A DNA stretch of 64,000 nt from Chryseobacterium indologenes. Lineage in GTDB: Bacteria; Bacteroidota; Bacteroidia; Flavobacteriales; Weeksellaceae. The position numbers and the translations under genes are program-made. The stretch lies in contig CP065590.1 of the NCBI GenBank assembly GCA_016025055.1, positions 3,782,001 through 3,846,000 on the forward strand, written 5' to 3'. This document shows positions 48,844 through 59,320 of the stretch, piece after piece (within the stretch, counting starts at the first letter, position 1; each line of letters opens with the position of its first letter). Below the pieces are notes generated by a model. That model was not told the DNA's origin and ran no database searches. It was given only the letters and a program-made list of their open reading frames with translations.

Positions 48844-49407
48844 ATGTTACGCACCAATCACAGTTTTTTAAAGTATTTCGAACAGCTTTATCATCAGCAG
48901 GATCAGAAAAAAGATATTGTTCTGCAGTCTTTTTCTAAAGGCGAAAAAATATTAATACAGGACCAAAAGCCTTCCGGAGTTATGTTAATTAAAGAAGGAA
49001 TTGTCAAATGCTTTTTTGCCGAAGAAAACGGGAAGGAATATATCGTAGAATTTCTGAGTACCGGTGAAATTATCGGAGAAGTGGAGATGATCAAAAATAT
49101 CAACTGCCTGTGCAGTATTCAGGCAATGACGGAGATTGTTGTCTATTCAGTAGATATTCCTTACTGTAAATCTTTGATTCAAAAGGATATTACACTAAAC
49201 AATCTACTACTGGATAGTTTTGCGGAAAGGATCATCAATACCTCAAGCAAAGCATCTTACCAGCAGCTTTATACAACAGAATATACTTTGGTGCAATTAC
49301 TTGCGATGCAGGAAAAACAGCAGATTCAGCTTTCAAAAGAAGATATGGCTGCCTATCTGGGGATCACGGTGAGAAGCTTAAATAGGATCTTAAAGAATTT
49401 AAAATAA
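48844..49407 (+). CDS. Crp/Fnr-family transcriptional regulator
   Basis: 187 residues from ATG 48844. A cyclic-nucleotide-binding-like domain (FSKGEKILIQDQKPSGVMLIKEGIVKCFF...IGEVEMI) and a C-terminal helix-turn-helix (LSKEDMAAYLGITVRSLNRILKNL) are clear. It is divergent from the HAD gene with 76 bases between starts, so it may regulate itself and that gene. It has weak similarity to the Crp at 43182, so the two are separate paralogues. The ligand is unknown. Confidence 0.88.
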   Translation: MLRTNHSFLKYFEQLYHQQDQKKDIVLQSFSKGEKILIQDQKPSGVMLIKEGIVKCFFAEENGKEYIVEFLSTGEIIGEVEMIKNINCLCSIQAMTEIVVYSVDIPYCKSLIQKDITLNNLLLDSFAERIINTSSKASYQQLYTTEYTLVQLLAMQEKQQIQLSKEDMAAYLGITVRSLNRILKNLK

Positions 49408-49514
49408 AATTTATATTTTCTACAAGTTGAGTTGATTTTTAAGAGGGGTTTGGTTTTAATTACTAATTCTCAATTGATTTTGTGTTATTTTTTAAGGGGT
49501 GTTTTAAAATTTAT

Positions 49515-49522
49515 TACTTTTG
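49515..49522 (+). promoter_or_regulatory. -7 promoter element of the GNAT gene
   Basis: TACTTTTG matches TAnnTTTG and ends 21 bases before ATG 49544. The TTG at 49520 lies inside it and cannot be the start. Confidence 0.6.
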
Positions 49523-49543
49523 TCCGGAAAATTAAACTATAAA

Positions 49544-50047
49544 ATGGTGACTCTAAAGTTTAGAAACGCAGGTGCAGACGATTTACCGAAAATCGTAGAA
49601 ATATACAATTCAACAGTGGCTTCAAGAATGGTCACTGCGGATATGGAAGAAGTTTCAGTTGAAAGTAAGCAAAAATGGTTTGCAGAACATAATCCTGAAA
49701 CAAGGCCGTTGTGGGTAGTAGAAGACGCTGATAATGAAACGGTAGGATGGGTGAGTTTCAGTTCATTCCACGAAAGGGCTGCATATAGCGGAACGGTAGA
49801 AGTAAGTATTTATCTGGATGAAAAGTGCAGAGGAAAAGGATATGGGAAAACAATCCTTCAGTATTGTATTGATAACGCATCGAAATTCGGGATTCATCAT
49901 CTGGTTGCTCTTATTTTTCTACATAATGAACCTAGCTTAAAGTTGTTCAGGTATTTTGGTTTTGAAGATTGGGGAACACTTCCTGATGTGGCTGTTTTGG
50001 ATGGAGTGGAAAGGAGTCTGAAGATTTTGGGAAAAAGAATATATTAA
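49544..50047 (+). CDS. GNAT acetyltransferase (phosphinothricin-acetyltransferase-like)
   Basis: 167 residues from ATG 49544 (MVTLKFRNAGADDLPKIVEIYNSTV). The GNAT motif A is EVSIYLDEKCRGKGYGKTIL, with the acetyl-CoA pyrophosphate loop RGKGYG. The ETRPLWVVED and HHLVALIFLHNEPSLKLFRYFGFEDWG blocks are typical of the Pat/MddA group that acetylates amino-acid analogues such as methionine sulfoximine. The exact substrate cannot be assigned. Confidence 0.9.
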   Translation: MVTLKFRNAGADDLPKIVEIYNSTVASRMVTADMEEVSVESKQKWFAEHNPETRPLWVVEDADNETVGWVSFSSFHERAAYSGTVEVSIYLDEKCRGKGYGKTILQYCIDNASKFGIHHLVALIFLHNEPSLKLFRYFGFEDWGTLPDVAVLDGVERSLKILGKRIY

Positions 50048-50053
50048 AATACG

Positions 50054-50078
50054 AAAGCAGTCTGATAGAGACTGCTTT
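50054..50078 (+). terminator. Terminator of the GNAT gene
   Basis: AAAGCAGTCT and AGACTGCTTT form a 10-bp stem with a 5-base loop, 6 bases after the stop. It may also serve the convergent gene at 50094. Confidence 0.85.
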
Positions 50079-50093
50079 TGCGTATAAATTCCC

Positions 50094-50915
50094 TTAGTTG
50101 AAGACAGGTTCTTTATCCTTTTCAATATAAATATACCTTCCTTTGATGCCATTCTGAAGCATTTCTTTTTTCTTATTAAGTTCCTCTGCAGATTCTATAC
50201 TTTCGTTTTTAAAGGATACATTTCCGCCGTTTTTTACCTTTTCAGAAAACATTCTTGTGGGATTCTGGTAAATATCCTCCACATATTTATTAAACTTTTC
50301 ATTCGAGATAGGAATGGCAGGTTTACCGTAATGGGTTTCCAGAAATTCTTTGGTATCATAATCTGCAGCAAGTTTTTCGTTATGAATTACTTTGTATATA
50401 AAATTCTGATCCGAATCTTCCAGAATAAAGATCAAGCCGGGTAGTCCCCTGAATTTGTAAGGACCTTCCTTGATGTTAATGTCATTCGAAAACCAGGCAT
50501 TCCAGCTTCTTCCTCCAAAATCCGTAGTTGCTTTCTGAAGCTTATAACCATTGTATTCTTTCATTTCCTGATGCAGCTGCCAGGTCATTTCATCATTTGT
50601 TTTTACTACAAAATAATCAAAGAAATCCCTGTACCAATTGTTTTTGAATGAATCAGGCTTCCTTTCGACAATTTGATCTGTTCTTGTACTGTAATGGGAA
50701 ACCGATTGGTTGGCTTCTTTGTTTTTAGCGTCATAATCAGCAAATTTTTTATCATAAAATTTTACCGATTTCGGACTGATATCTAGGTTCATCAGATTGG
50801 TCATGTATTCTGCTGACGCATCTTTGCGGTATTGAAGTTCGTAGGTGAAACGGTTGGTTTGAGATTGATATAAAGAACCTGCATATAAAGCGAGCAGGAA
50901 AAATGTCTTTTTCAT
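50094..50915 (-). CDS. GLPGLI family secreted protein
   Basis: 273 residues with a signal peptide (to about residue 19, ending LYQSQ) and the name-giving motif in FRGLPGLIFILEDSD. GLPGLI proteins are common, often multi-copy, exported proteins of Bacteroidota whose role is not established; links with TonB receptors have been noted. There is no lipobox or T9SS tail. It has its own -7 element (50935-50942). Confidence 0.88.
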   Translation of the reverse strand: MKKTFFLLALYAGSLYQSQTNRFTYELQYRKDASAEYMTNLMNLDISPKSVKFYDKKFADYDAKNKEANQSVSHYSTRTDQIVERKPDSFKNNWYRDFFDYFVVKTNDEMTWQLHQEMKEYNGYKLQKATTDFGGRSWNAWFSNDINIKEGPYKFRGLPGLIFILEDSDQNFIYKVIHNEKLAADYDTKEFLETHYGKPAIPISNEKFNKYVEDIYQNPTRMFSEKVKNGGNVSFKNESIESAEELNKKKEMLQNGIKGRYIYIEKDKEPVFN

Positions 50916-50934
50916 ATGTATTAGTTAGCGGAGC

Positions 50935-50942
50935 CAAAAATA
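50935..50942 (-). promoter_or_regulatory. -7 promoter element of the GLPGLI gene
   Basis: The minus strand reads TATTTTTG, matching TAnnTTTG, ending 19 bases before ATG 50915. It is immediately followed by the MATE terminator hairpin on the same strand. Confidence 0.5.
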
Positions 50943-50949
50943 ATAAAAA

Positions 50950-50974
50950 AACGCAGAGTTTATAGCTCTGCGTT
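50950..50974 (-). terminator. Terminator of the MATE pump gene
   Basis: AACGCAGAG and CTCTGCGTT form a 9-bp stem with a 7-base loop; a T-rich tract follows on the minus strand. Confidence 0.88.
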
Positions 50975-50980
50975 GATATA

Positions 50981-52358
50981 TTAATTGGTTTTTATCTGTG
51001 GGTTCTGTTTAATCCTTTTAGCGGACATATTCAGGAACCGCTTTACGAGGAATACGGCAGATATCGTCAGTCCTAATCCAAGGGCTATCCACATTCCGAA
51101 AGCTCCCATTTTCAATGTTACGCAGAAGAAATACCCTAAAGGAATGGTGATCACCCAGTAGGCGATAAAGGTATAAATTGACGGTATCTTAACGTCCTGC
51201 AATCCTCTCAGCATTCCCAATGCTGTAACCTGAATTCCGTCCGAAAGCTGGAATAAAGCAGCAATAATCATCAGTTTTGAGGCCAGGGTAATTACTTCCA
51301 CCTCTTCCTTTTTGGTAAAGAAAGTTGGCAGTATATTTCTGCCCAGGATGAATACCAATCCACAGATACACATGAAAATAAATGCAATCTTCAGGTTGTT
51401 GATTCCCACTTTTCTCAATTCGACGAAATTCTGTTCACCCAATTTTCTTCCGATCATTACCGTAGATGCAACACTGAATCCAACACAAAGGTTGAATGTG
51501 AATGAAGCCATGCTTAAGGCGATCTGGTGAGAGGCAATGTCGTGAGCAGAAATCAGTCCGCAGATAAATGCAGCTCCTGCAAATGCCGTTACCTCAAAGA
51601 ACATTTGTAAAGCAGTAGGTAATCCCAGTTTTACCATCTTATCAAACATTTTTTTAGAGAAATCCTGTATTTTTAAAGAAAAATCTTTGATATATCTTCT
51701 GGTTCTTTCTTCTTTAACCATTACAAAATAAAGGAAGACAACCATGAAAATTCTGGAAATCAGTGTAGCCAACGCAGATCCTTTGACTCCCATCGGCGGA
51801 ATTCCCCAAAGCCCCTTGATAAATACGTAGTTCAGGGCGATGTTGATAATATTGGCAATAATGGTAGCCTTTGTAACGCCAATCGTATAAGACAAACCTT
51901 CAGATACCTCACGAAGCGTCTGGAAAGCCATGAACGGAATCATGCTTACCACCATAATACTTAAGAAGCTTACCGTATCCGGAATAATCTTGGCAGGCTG
52001 CCCTGAATGGTAGAGCAGAGGCATTCCCAGCAGCAGGATGGCCATCAGGATAACCCCCACCGACATATTGATTACAAAACCATGACTGAACACGGAGTTT
52101 ATGGTAGCGTGGTCCTGTCTTGAATGGGCTTCCGAAACCAATGGTGGTATCGCAAATGAAAAGCCAAGGGCTAATACAAATATTGAGAAAAATACAGCAT
52201 TCCCCAATGACACAGAGGCCAGGGCATCGGCACCCAAAAGTTGTCCGACAATAATATTATCAAATAAATTCACTGAAACCTGCCCCACCTGGGTAAGCAT
52301 CACAGGCAGAGCCAAAGTCAGGCATTCTTTAGTGTAGTTTTTGTTTAAAAAAGCTCAT
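50981..52358 (-). CDS. MATE-family multidrug efflux transporter, frameshift at the 5' end
   Basis: About 458 residues with twelve predicted helices in two homologous halves, and the MATE signatures ALPVMLTQVGQVSVNLFDNIIVG and GWNLGxxx-like GLQDVKIPS. The main frame is intact from 52315 but has no ATG at the family position. The ATG at 52358 gives the expected MSFLNKNYTKECLTLALP only if the A6 run at 52347-52352 (T6 on the coding strand) is one base shorter. These pumps expel cationic drugs or metabolites using sodium or proton gradients. Substrate unknown. The frameshift is probably a sequence error. Confidence 0.88.
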
Positions 52359-52405
52359 AATATTTTAAGATTCATATAGTTTATAATTCAGATAGGGTCA
52401 AAAAA

Positions 52406-52433
52406 AAATTTGCAGCGAGTACTGCAAATTTTT
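52406..52433 (-). terminator. Terminator of the sigma-54 regulator gene
   Basis: AAAATTTGCAG pairs with CTGCAAATTTT around 6 bases; on the minus strand it ends in a T9 run. It lies 25 bases past the regulator stop. Confidence 0.9.
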
Positions 52434-52457
52434 ATAAATATTGTAAATAATAGTGTA

Positions 52458-53642
52458 TTATTTCCTTACAAAACTTGCAACGTCACTTTCAGAAACAGTG
52501 TTTCCACCAAGAATGATCAATCTCTCAACAACATTCCTTAATTCTCTGATATTTCCCGTCCACGAAAGAGCTTTTAAAGCATCAATAGCTTTATCATCAA
52601 ACTTTTTCACTGCAGTACCATGCTCATCAGCAATCATACCGGAGAAATGTTCAACCAACAATTTAATGTCTTCTTTTCTTTCATCCAATGGCGGAACGTA
52701 AATTTCAATTACAGAAAGTCTGTGGTAAAGGTCTTCTCTGAACTTTCCTTCTTCAATTTCTTTCTGCATATTTTTATTGGTTGCTGCAATTACCCTTACA
52801 TCAACTTTTATTTCTTTATCACTTCCTACAGGGGAAACTTTACTTTCCTGAAGTGCTCTTAATACTTTAGCCTGAGCAATAAGGCTCATATCACCGATCT
52901 CATCAAGGAAGATGGTACCTCCGTTGGCCTGCTCAAATTTCCCTTGCTTATCTTTGATGGCACCCGTAAAAGATCCTTTTACGTGACCAAAAAGTTCAGA
53001 TTCAATAAGTTCAGACGGAATCGCAGCACAGTTTACCTCTACCATCGGGCCTCTTGCGCGCTCACTTTGATTGTGAATAGCATGAGCTACCAATTCTTTT
53101 CCCGCACCGTTAGGCCCGGTAATCAAAACTCTGGCATCAGAAACAGCTACCTTTTCGATCATATCCTGAATTTTTTGTAATGCAGGAGAATTACCGATCA
53201 TCTGGTATTTTTTATTTACTTTTTTCTTCAGCGTTTTGTTTTCAGTCTGAAGGTTTTTGTTTTCTTTCTTCAACGTTTCTTTAACCAGGGCATTTTTTAC
53301 GCTGGTGATCAGTCTGTTGATGTCAATCGGCTTAGAGATAAAGTCATATGCACCCTCTTTCAAGCACGAAACAGCGGAATCGATGTCTGCGTGACCCGAG
53401 ATCATGATAAAAGTTGTTTCAGGCTTCAATACAAGACTTTGCTTTAAAAGCTCAGTTCCTGAAAGTTTAGGCATTTTGATGTCGGAAATCACCAGAGCGA
53501 AATCTTCTTTTTCTACCTGTTTGTAGCCTTCTAGGCCGTCTTCGGCGATAACAAATTCATAATCTGTAAGTTCATCAGAAAGAATACTGTGAAGTACTCC
53601 CGATATTGCTTTTTCGTCTTCTACGATAAGGATTTTTTGCAT
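52458..53642 (-). CDS. Sigma-54-dependent response regulator (NtrC type) lacking a Fis-type domain
   Basis: 394 residues. The receiver domain (1-120) has phosphoacceptor Asp54 in VISDIKMP and Lys104 in FISKP. A coiled linker (120-147) leads to an AAA+ domain with a Walker A variant GPNGAGKE (176-183), the sigma-54 contact loop GSFTGA (223-228), Walker B GGTIFLDEIGD and the sensor II region ending SWTGNIRELRNVVERL. The protein ends shortly after, at SFVRK, without the DNA-binding helix-turn-helix of classical NtrC proteins. It may act without specific DNA binding or through a partner. No cognate histidine kinase is adjacent. Confidence 0.92.
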   Translation of the reverse strand: MQKILIVEDEKAISGVLHSILSDELTDYEFVIAEDGLEGYKQVEKEDFALVISDIKMPKLSGTELLKQSLVLKPETTFIMISGHADIDSAVSCLKEGAYDFISKPIDINRLITSVKNALVKETLKKENKNLQTENKTLKKKVNKKYQMIGNSPALQKIQDMIEKVAVSDARVLITGPNGAGKELVAHAIHNQSERARGPMVEVNCAAIPSELIESELFGHVKGSFTGAIKDKQGKFEQANGGTIFLDEIGDMSLIAQAKVLRALQESKVSPVGSDKEIKVDVRVIAATNKNMQKEIEEGKFREDLYHRLSVIEIYVPPLDERKEDIKLLVEHFSGMIADEHGTAVKKFDDKAIDALKALSWTGNIRELRNVVERLIILGGNTVSESDVASFVRK

Positions 53643-53647
53643 AGTCG

Positions 53648-53655
53648 CAAATTTA
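53648..53655 (-). promoter_or_regulatory. -7 promoter element of the sigma-54 regulator gene
   Basis: The minus strand reads TAAATTTG, matching TAnnTTTG, with only 5 bases before the ATG, so the mRNA may begin at or near the start codon. Confidence 0.45.
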
Positions 53656-53698
53656 AATTTTTTGTTTCAATTATTAGCAAAAATCATACCTAAAAATT

Positions 53699-54358
53699 CT
53701 ATTTTGAGTAATCTCTTCTGCCAAAAATTGCAGATCCAACCCTTACAGAGTTGGCTCCACATTCGATCGCGATAGGGAAATCATCACTCATTCCCATTGA
53801 TAATGTTTTTAAAGGTTTTAGTTGATTTAATTCATCAAAAATATGCTTTAAGGTTGAAAATTCTTTTGTCACCTGTTGTTTGTCTTCTGTAAAACTTGCC
53901 ATTCCCATCAGGCCTGTGATGTCAACATTAGGAAATTTTCCTTCGGTATAGGCCTGAAAAAGATTTTTTGCTTCAGTAATTTCAAGCCCGAACTTCGTGT
54001 CTTCAGCCGCTATTTTTACCTGAAGAAGAACTTTGATTATCCGGTTGTTTTTACCGGCTTCCTTGTTGATTTCTCCTAATAATTTCTCAGAATCTACACT
54101 TTGTATCGTATCGATAAACGGGGCAATATATTTGACTTTGTTGGTCTGCAAATGACCAATCAGATGCCATTGAATATCATCAGGAAGAAGAGGAGACTTT
54201 TCCATCAGCTCCTGTACTTTATTTTCTCCAAATACCCTCTGTCCAAAACCATATACCTCTTCAATAGCTGAAGCGGGATGCGTTTTTGAAACAGCAACCA
54301 ATTGAACATGGCCGGGAAGCTGGTTTTTTATACTCTGATAGTTTTCTTTAATACTCAT
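53699..54358 (-). CDS. YggS-family pyridoxal-phosphate-binding protein
   Basis: 219 residues. The N-terminal VQLVAVSKTHP contains the Lys that binds pyridoxal phosphate; FGENKVQEL, WHLIGHLQTNK, MGMASF, and SMGMSDDFPIAIECGANSVRVGSAIFG are conserved blocks of the YggS/PROSC family. These single-domain proteins buffer cofactor supply and amino-acid homeostasis and have no clear enzymatic reaction. The gene lies 56 bases upstream of the sigma-54 regulator start on the same strand. Confidence 0.95.
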   Translation of the reverse strand: MSIKENYQSIKNQLPGHVQLVAVSKTHPASAIEEVYGFGQRVFGENKVQELMEKSPLLPDDIQWHLIGHLQTNKVKYIAPFIDTIQSVDSEKLLGEINKEAGKNNRIIKVLLQVKIAAEDTKFGLEITEAKNLFQAYTEGKFPNVDITGLMGMASFTEDKQQVTKEFSTLKHIFDELNQLKPLKTLSMGMSDDFPIAIECGANSVRVGSAIFGRRDYSK

Positions 54359-54421
54359 AGATGCAAATTTCCGAAAATTAGTTGACAGTACCAGCTATGA
54401 ATACATTTCTTTGGCATTAAA

Positions 54422-55281
54422 TCAATTCAGGACCTCATTGATTTTAGGATATTGTGAAATCTTTCTGAAGACAAACTTGTTGCTTTTCTGGAGCTTTTCT
54501 ATAAACATATCAAGCTCGTTGATAGAATCTGTATCTCTCAGGTATTGATCGTGAGTCAGGAAAACCAAATGTCTGGACGTTTTTTCCAGGTCATTAAGGA
54601 AGATACTGTCAATTTTCTTCAACATCGCTTCATGGCTGCCTTTTAAAGTCATTTTCTTTGACGGCCTCCATTCAAGGTCCCAGCCGATTACCTTATAACC
54701 GGCATTTTTCAGTCGATTAGCGGCTGCGGTGGAACTTTTAATATCGGTTACATTAATATTATTAAGTCTCCAGATATTTCTTCCCGGCGTTCTGGCAATT
54801 TTATCAGAAAGTTTCAGGCTGTCTTTAGCAATATCAAAATCATGAACAACTGCCTCGGGATTTTTATAGAAATCCGAATACTTGTTGTGCGCATGCGTAA
54901 AGCTGTGATTGGCAAGTTCAACCAGGGGATTTTGTTTTAAAAGCTCAAAATCATTCTTCTGCTTTGTACTTCCATAGGTATGTTTGCCTACCAGAAAGGC
55001 GGTAGCGCATACATTTCTTTTGTTTAATATTTTTAAAAGGTTTTCTGTACCCTGATTTGGGCCGTCATCAAAAGTAAGATATATTACTCTTTTATCCGAA
55101 TCTGTGTTTTCATCATCTATCTTGGGGACTGCTTCTGCGGTAGGATGTTCTTGTGAATATAAGTTTTCTTTCACATCATTCTTGAAGTTACAGCTGTTCA
55201 ATAAAAATGAAGTTGCACTCACCAATGCAAACATCCCGAGAAAAGTCTGATTTTTTGACTTTTCCGCAAAATTTTTTTCAT
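54422..55281 (-). CDS. Polysaccharide deacetylase lipoprotein (NodB domain), possible 5' frameshift
   Basis: The NodB catalytic motifs are present: TFDDGP (metal-binding Asp), HSFTH and RTPGRNIWR, with a late catalytic His in FLTHDQ. The enzyme probably removes acetyl groups from a GlcNAc polymer in the envelope. The frame is open back to a TTG at 55327, but the ATG at 55281 would give a normal lipoprotein start (MKKNFAEKSKNQTFLGMF to LLNSC) if the T7 run at 55272-55278 were one base longer. Without that change the start is unclear; an ATG just before the signal sequence is another choice. Substrate inferred from family. Confidence 0.85.
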
Positions 55282-55570
55282 AAAGATAATGGCGTTTTGT
55301 TTTGTTAAAAATCGTTAAAAATAACAATTGAATGTTAACAAATTATATGCCATGTCTCCTTATTATTTTCCTTTTTAAGCTTATTTTAAGAACTCTGTAG
55401 TAAGGAAATCTTTTATTAATCTGTAGATTGTGATTTTATATTTTTGAATCTTTAATTCTTAACATTTATAAATGTCAAAACCATAGTTATTCTCTATATA
55501 TGTTGCTGTTTTGTTATTTTCTTTGTTTTAGAGAATTATTTTATTTTAACATATTGGTAATATAAATACC

Positions 55571-56299
55571 TTATTCCAGAATGCTCTTTAAAAACATGGC
55601 ATTGTGTATCGCGGACGTTCCCCAGGTATTATTAAAGAAAATAAACGCTTTTTGAGGGTGGTTTTTGATTTGCTCTGCCAAATGGCTGAGGAAGTCATCG
55701 CTGTAGGAGGATTTATATAGTACAGGCTTACCGTGAAGCCTGTAGTAAAGCACTTCAGGGTGGTTGATAATCACTTCTTCGGACAGTTTCCCAGGGAAAC
55801 TTACTCCTGAGAAAATGATTTTCATTCTTTTTAAAAGACTGAAAATCTCTTTTTGCCACCAGGATTCATCCCGGAATTCTATGACATTAAGAAAATTACT
55901 ATCGATATTTCTTATGATCCGGTCTGTATTTTCCTGAGTATTTTTAAATGACGGAGGAAGCTGATAAAGAAATCCCGACAACTTGTCTTTAAGATGGTCG
56001 TGAATATGTGTACAGAATGCTGTAATTTCTTCTTTTGATTCTGAAAGGCGATTTTGATGGGTGACCGATTTTGGGATTTTAATAAAAAACCTGAAATGAT
56101 CCGGTGTCTCATCATGCCATTTTAAAAGTGTTTTCGCAGTGGGTTTTCTATAAAATGTAGAATTGATTTCTACGCAATTAAAGTGCTCGGCATATAAAGA
56201 AAGAAAATCTTTACTTGGGGTATTCTCAGGATATAAAGACCCTTTCCAGTCGTTATTATAAAACCCCGAGCATCCTATGTAAAGATTTTCTTTTTTCAT
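55571..56299 (-). CDS. DUF72 domain-containing protein
   Basis: 242 residues with the full DUF72 pattern: IGCSGFYNNDWKGSLYP near the start, FNCVEINSTFYRKP, FIKIPKSVTH, LSGFLYQLPPSFK and FFNNTWGTSAIHNA. The TIM-barrel-like family has no proven reaction. The start is 4 bases from the P-type ATPase stop on the same strand, so it is co-transcribed with it; whether it contributes to metal handling is unknown. Confidence 0.9.
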   Translation of the reverse strand: MKKENLYIGCSGFYNNDWKGSLYPENTPSKDFLSLYAEHFNCVEINSTFYRKPTAKTLLKWHDETPDHFRFFIKIPKSVTHQNRLSESKEEITAFCTHIHDHLKDKLSGFLYQLPPSFKNTQENTDRIIRNIDSNFLNVIEFRDESWWQKEIFSLLKRMKIIFSGVSFPGKLSEEVIINHPEVLYYRLHGKPVLYKSSYSDDFLSHLAEQIKNHPQKAFIFFNNTWGTSAIHNAMFLKSILE

Positions 56300-56303
56300 A
56301 CTG

Positions 56304-59152
56304 TTATTTTATATCCAGATCCACCGAATTTAATCTCAATGAATTAAGGATCACTGAAAGAGAACTGAAACTCATAGCAGCTGCAGCAATCATTGGTGAG
56401 AGAAGTATTCCAAAAAATGGATACAATAATCCTGCCGCAATCGGAACTCCCAATACATTATAAATGAAAGCAAAGAATAAGTTTTCCTTAATGTTTTTAA
56501 GAAGTTTTTCACTTAGTAGCTTTGCTTTTGCAACTCCCAGGATATCGCCTTTCAATAAAGTGATTTCTGCACTTTCAATGGCAACATCAGTTCCTGTTCC
56601 CATAGCAATTCCTACGTTGGATTGTGCAAGAGCAGGAGAGTCATTGATTCCGTCTCCGGTCATTGCCACAATTTTCCCTTGTTGCTGAAGTCTTTTTACT
56701 TCATTCAGCTTGTCTTCGGGAAGGCAATTGGCTTTAAAATGCTTAATTCCCAGCTCGTCTGCAACTGCTTTTGCGGTGTGTTCATTATCTCCTGTCATCA
56801 TGATGACGTCAATTCCTTCACTGATCAGCTGTTTCACCGCTTTTTTTGAGCTTTCCTTGATTTTATCGGTAAAGCTGATAAATCCTAATACATTCTGATC
56901 CTGTGCGATATAAGAGATGGTGTGGGCTTTGGATTGTACTTCTACCGCTTTTTGTTGTAACCTTTCCGGGATCATAATCTGATGTGAAGTGAGCAGGCTC
57001 TCATTTCCCAGATATGTCATTTTACCGTTGATATTTCCTTTGACTCCTTTTCCTGATATATTTTCAAATTGTTCTACCTTTTCAGAAGAGATATTTTCGT
57101 CCTTAGCTCTTTTAATGACAGCATTTGAAAGCGGATGTTCAGAATTTTGGTTCAGAGAGTAGGCTAGCTTTATGATCTGATTTTGTGCTCCCGAATCCGT
57201 CACTTCAATATATTCTACAGACGGTTTTCCCTCGGTTAAAGTTCCTGTTTTATCGGTGATCAGAACGTTTACTTTATTCATTTGTTCCAGGGCTTCGGCA
57301 TTTTTAATGAGAATACCGTTTTTGGCTCCTTTTCCGATTCCGACCATTAAAGACATGGGCGTTGCCAGTCCGAGTGCACATGGGCATGCGACAATTAAAA
57401 CGGCAACCGCATTTACAAAAGCAAATAAAGTTCTTTTTCCTTCCGGTCCGAAAAATTGCCATAAAACGAAGGTAAGTGCAGCGATGAGGATCACAGTAGG
57501 CACAAATACTTTTGAAACCTTATCCGTGAGTTTCTGGATTGGGGCTTTGCTTCGGCTGGCTTCATTCACCATTTTAATAATTTGTGAAAGAAGAGTTTCT
57601 TCACCTACTTTTTCAGCCTTCATGATGAATACCTGATTACCATTGATGGTACCTGAAGAAACTTTGTCATCCACATTTTTTTCAACGGGAACGGGTTCTC
57701 CGGTAATCATACTTTCGTCTACAATAGAATTACCCTCCGTAATCTTTCCGTCCACAGGAATTTTTTCTCCGGGTTTTACTTTTAAAAGATCCCCGATTTT
57801 TACCTGAGAAAGCAAAACTCTTTTTCTTCGCCATTCACAATAAGATTGGCTTCGTCCGGAGAAAGATTCATCAATTCTTTGATCGCATTTCCTGTTTTTT
57901 TATGGGCTGCAGCTTCCATCAACTGCCCTAAAATAACTAAGGTAAGAATCACACATACCGCCTCAAAATACAAAGGGATTTCATGATTGTGTCCGCGGAT
58001 TTCATGAGGAATAATATCCGGGAAAAACAGTGCTGCTATGCTGAAAATAAATGCAGCAGCCACCCCAAGGGCAATAAGACTGAACATGTTGAGATTCCAG
58101 GTTTTAAAAGAAACCCAGCCCCTTTTCAACAGGAACCATCCGGAATAAAACATGACCGGAAGTGTTAAGGCTAGCTCGATAAAGCCCTGAATCTGATGAG
58201 AAAACGGAAAGTCAATAAACATTCTACCCATCGAAAGAAAAAAGACCGGAATCGTGAATGCTAATGAAATAGTGAATTTTCTTTTTAATATATTGTAGGT
58301 TTCATCTTCTTCGTCGTCACCGCTGTCGGGCATTCTTACAAGATCCATCCCGCAGATAGGGCAGCTTCCCGGCTCGTCGCGGATAATCTCCGGATGCATC
58401 GGGCAACTGTACTTAGCGGTTTTCTTTTCCGGGTATTTTACAAGGTCCATCCCGCAAACAGGACAGCCTACGTTTGAATCATATGTTTTATCACCTTCAC
58501 AATACATCGGGCAGTAATATCTTCCGGCCATTTCGTCGGTAACTTTAGGCGCTTCATGGTGGTGGCTGTGAGTATGTGAGTGTGAGTGTGAGTGACTTGT
58601 GTCTGCATTTTTGATAAGATCTTCAGTGATCTCTTCCAAATGCATGTGACATACAGGACAATCTCCTTTTTCGTCATATACTTTATCTCCTTCACAGAAC
58701 ATAGGACAATAGTAATTTCCTATATGGTCTTTAAAGTTTGCGGGAAGATGGGTTGCGGAGTACGTAGGTTTATGATTCGGGTCTTTTTCAAGTTTTTCTT
58801 CAATCGGAACGAGATACATTTTACATACCGGGCATCTTTCTCCCTGTTTGAAGTATACTTTTTCACCTTCACATTCCATTGGGCAATAATAGACGGAGGA
58901 AGGGGATACCCGATCCTGAGGTTTTATGAAAGCTTTTTCCGGTGCACCGGGATCTTCGAGTCTGTATTTTCCTGCTTCTGACAGAGCATTATTGAGTGCA
59001 GATAGTTCTATTTCATGATCAGAAGTGATGGTTGCGGTATTGTTTTCAAGATTCACGTCGGCTTTAATGCCCGGCACGCTATTCAGCTGATTGGAGATTT
59101 TTTTCTGACAACCTGAGCAGGTCATCCCGAGAATTTTATACTGTCGTTCCAT
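56304..59152 (-). pseudogene. Copper-type P1B ATPase with HMA domain and four metal-binding modules, one frameshift
   Basis: The 5' frame (57800-59152) begins with an HMA domain (GMTCSGC, Cys12/Cys15), then four repeated YYCPMxxE...CPxCxMxL modules near residues 88-115, 147-173, 211-237 and 247-272, with a His-rich linker at 186-199, and the first membrane helices. The 3' frame (56304-57815) supplies TGEP, the metal-transport motif CPC, DKTGT phosphorylation site and [10 protein letters not shown]. The break is a T5 run at 57821-57825; one more base gives [16 protein letters not shown] and a product of about 949 residues. It should export Cu(I) (or a related ion) from the cytoplasm. An HMA-AraC regulator lies just upstream. 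Confidence 0.88.
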
Positions 59153-59320
59153 GATTCTAAATTTATACTACAAAGGTCCAAAATGGAAATCTAAGGTTGT
59201 TATAAATTTAAGGATAATAGTTATAAAATTTAGATCGCTGAATGTTGGGGTGGGAGAATGTTAGAGTGGGAGAGTTAAGTATTAGATACAACTCTCCGAA
59301 TCTCGTACTCTTCAACTCAG

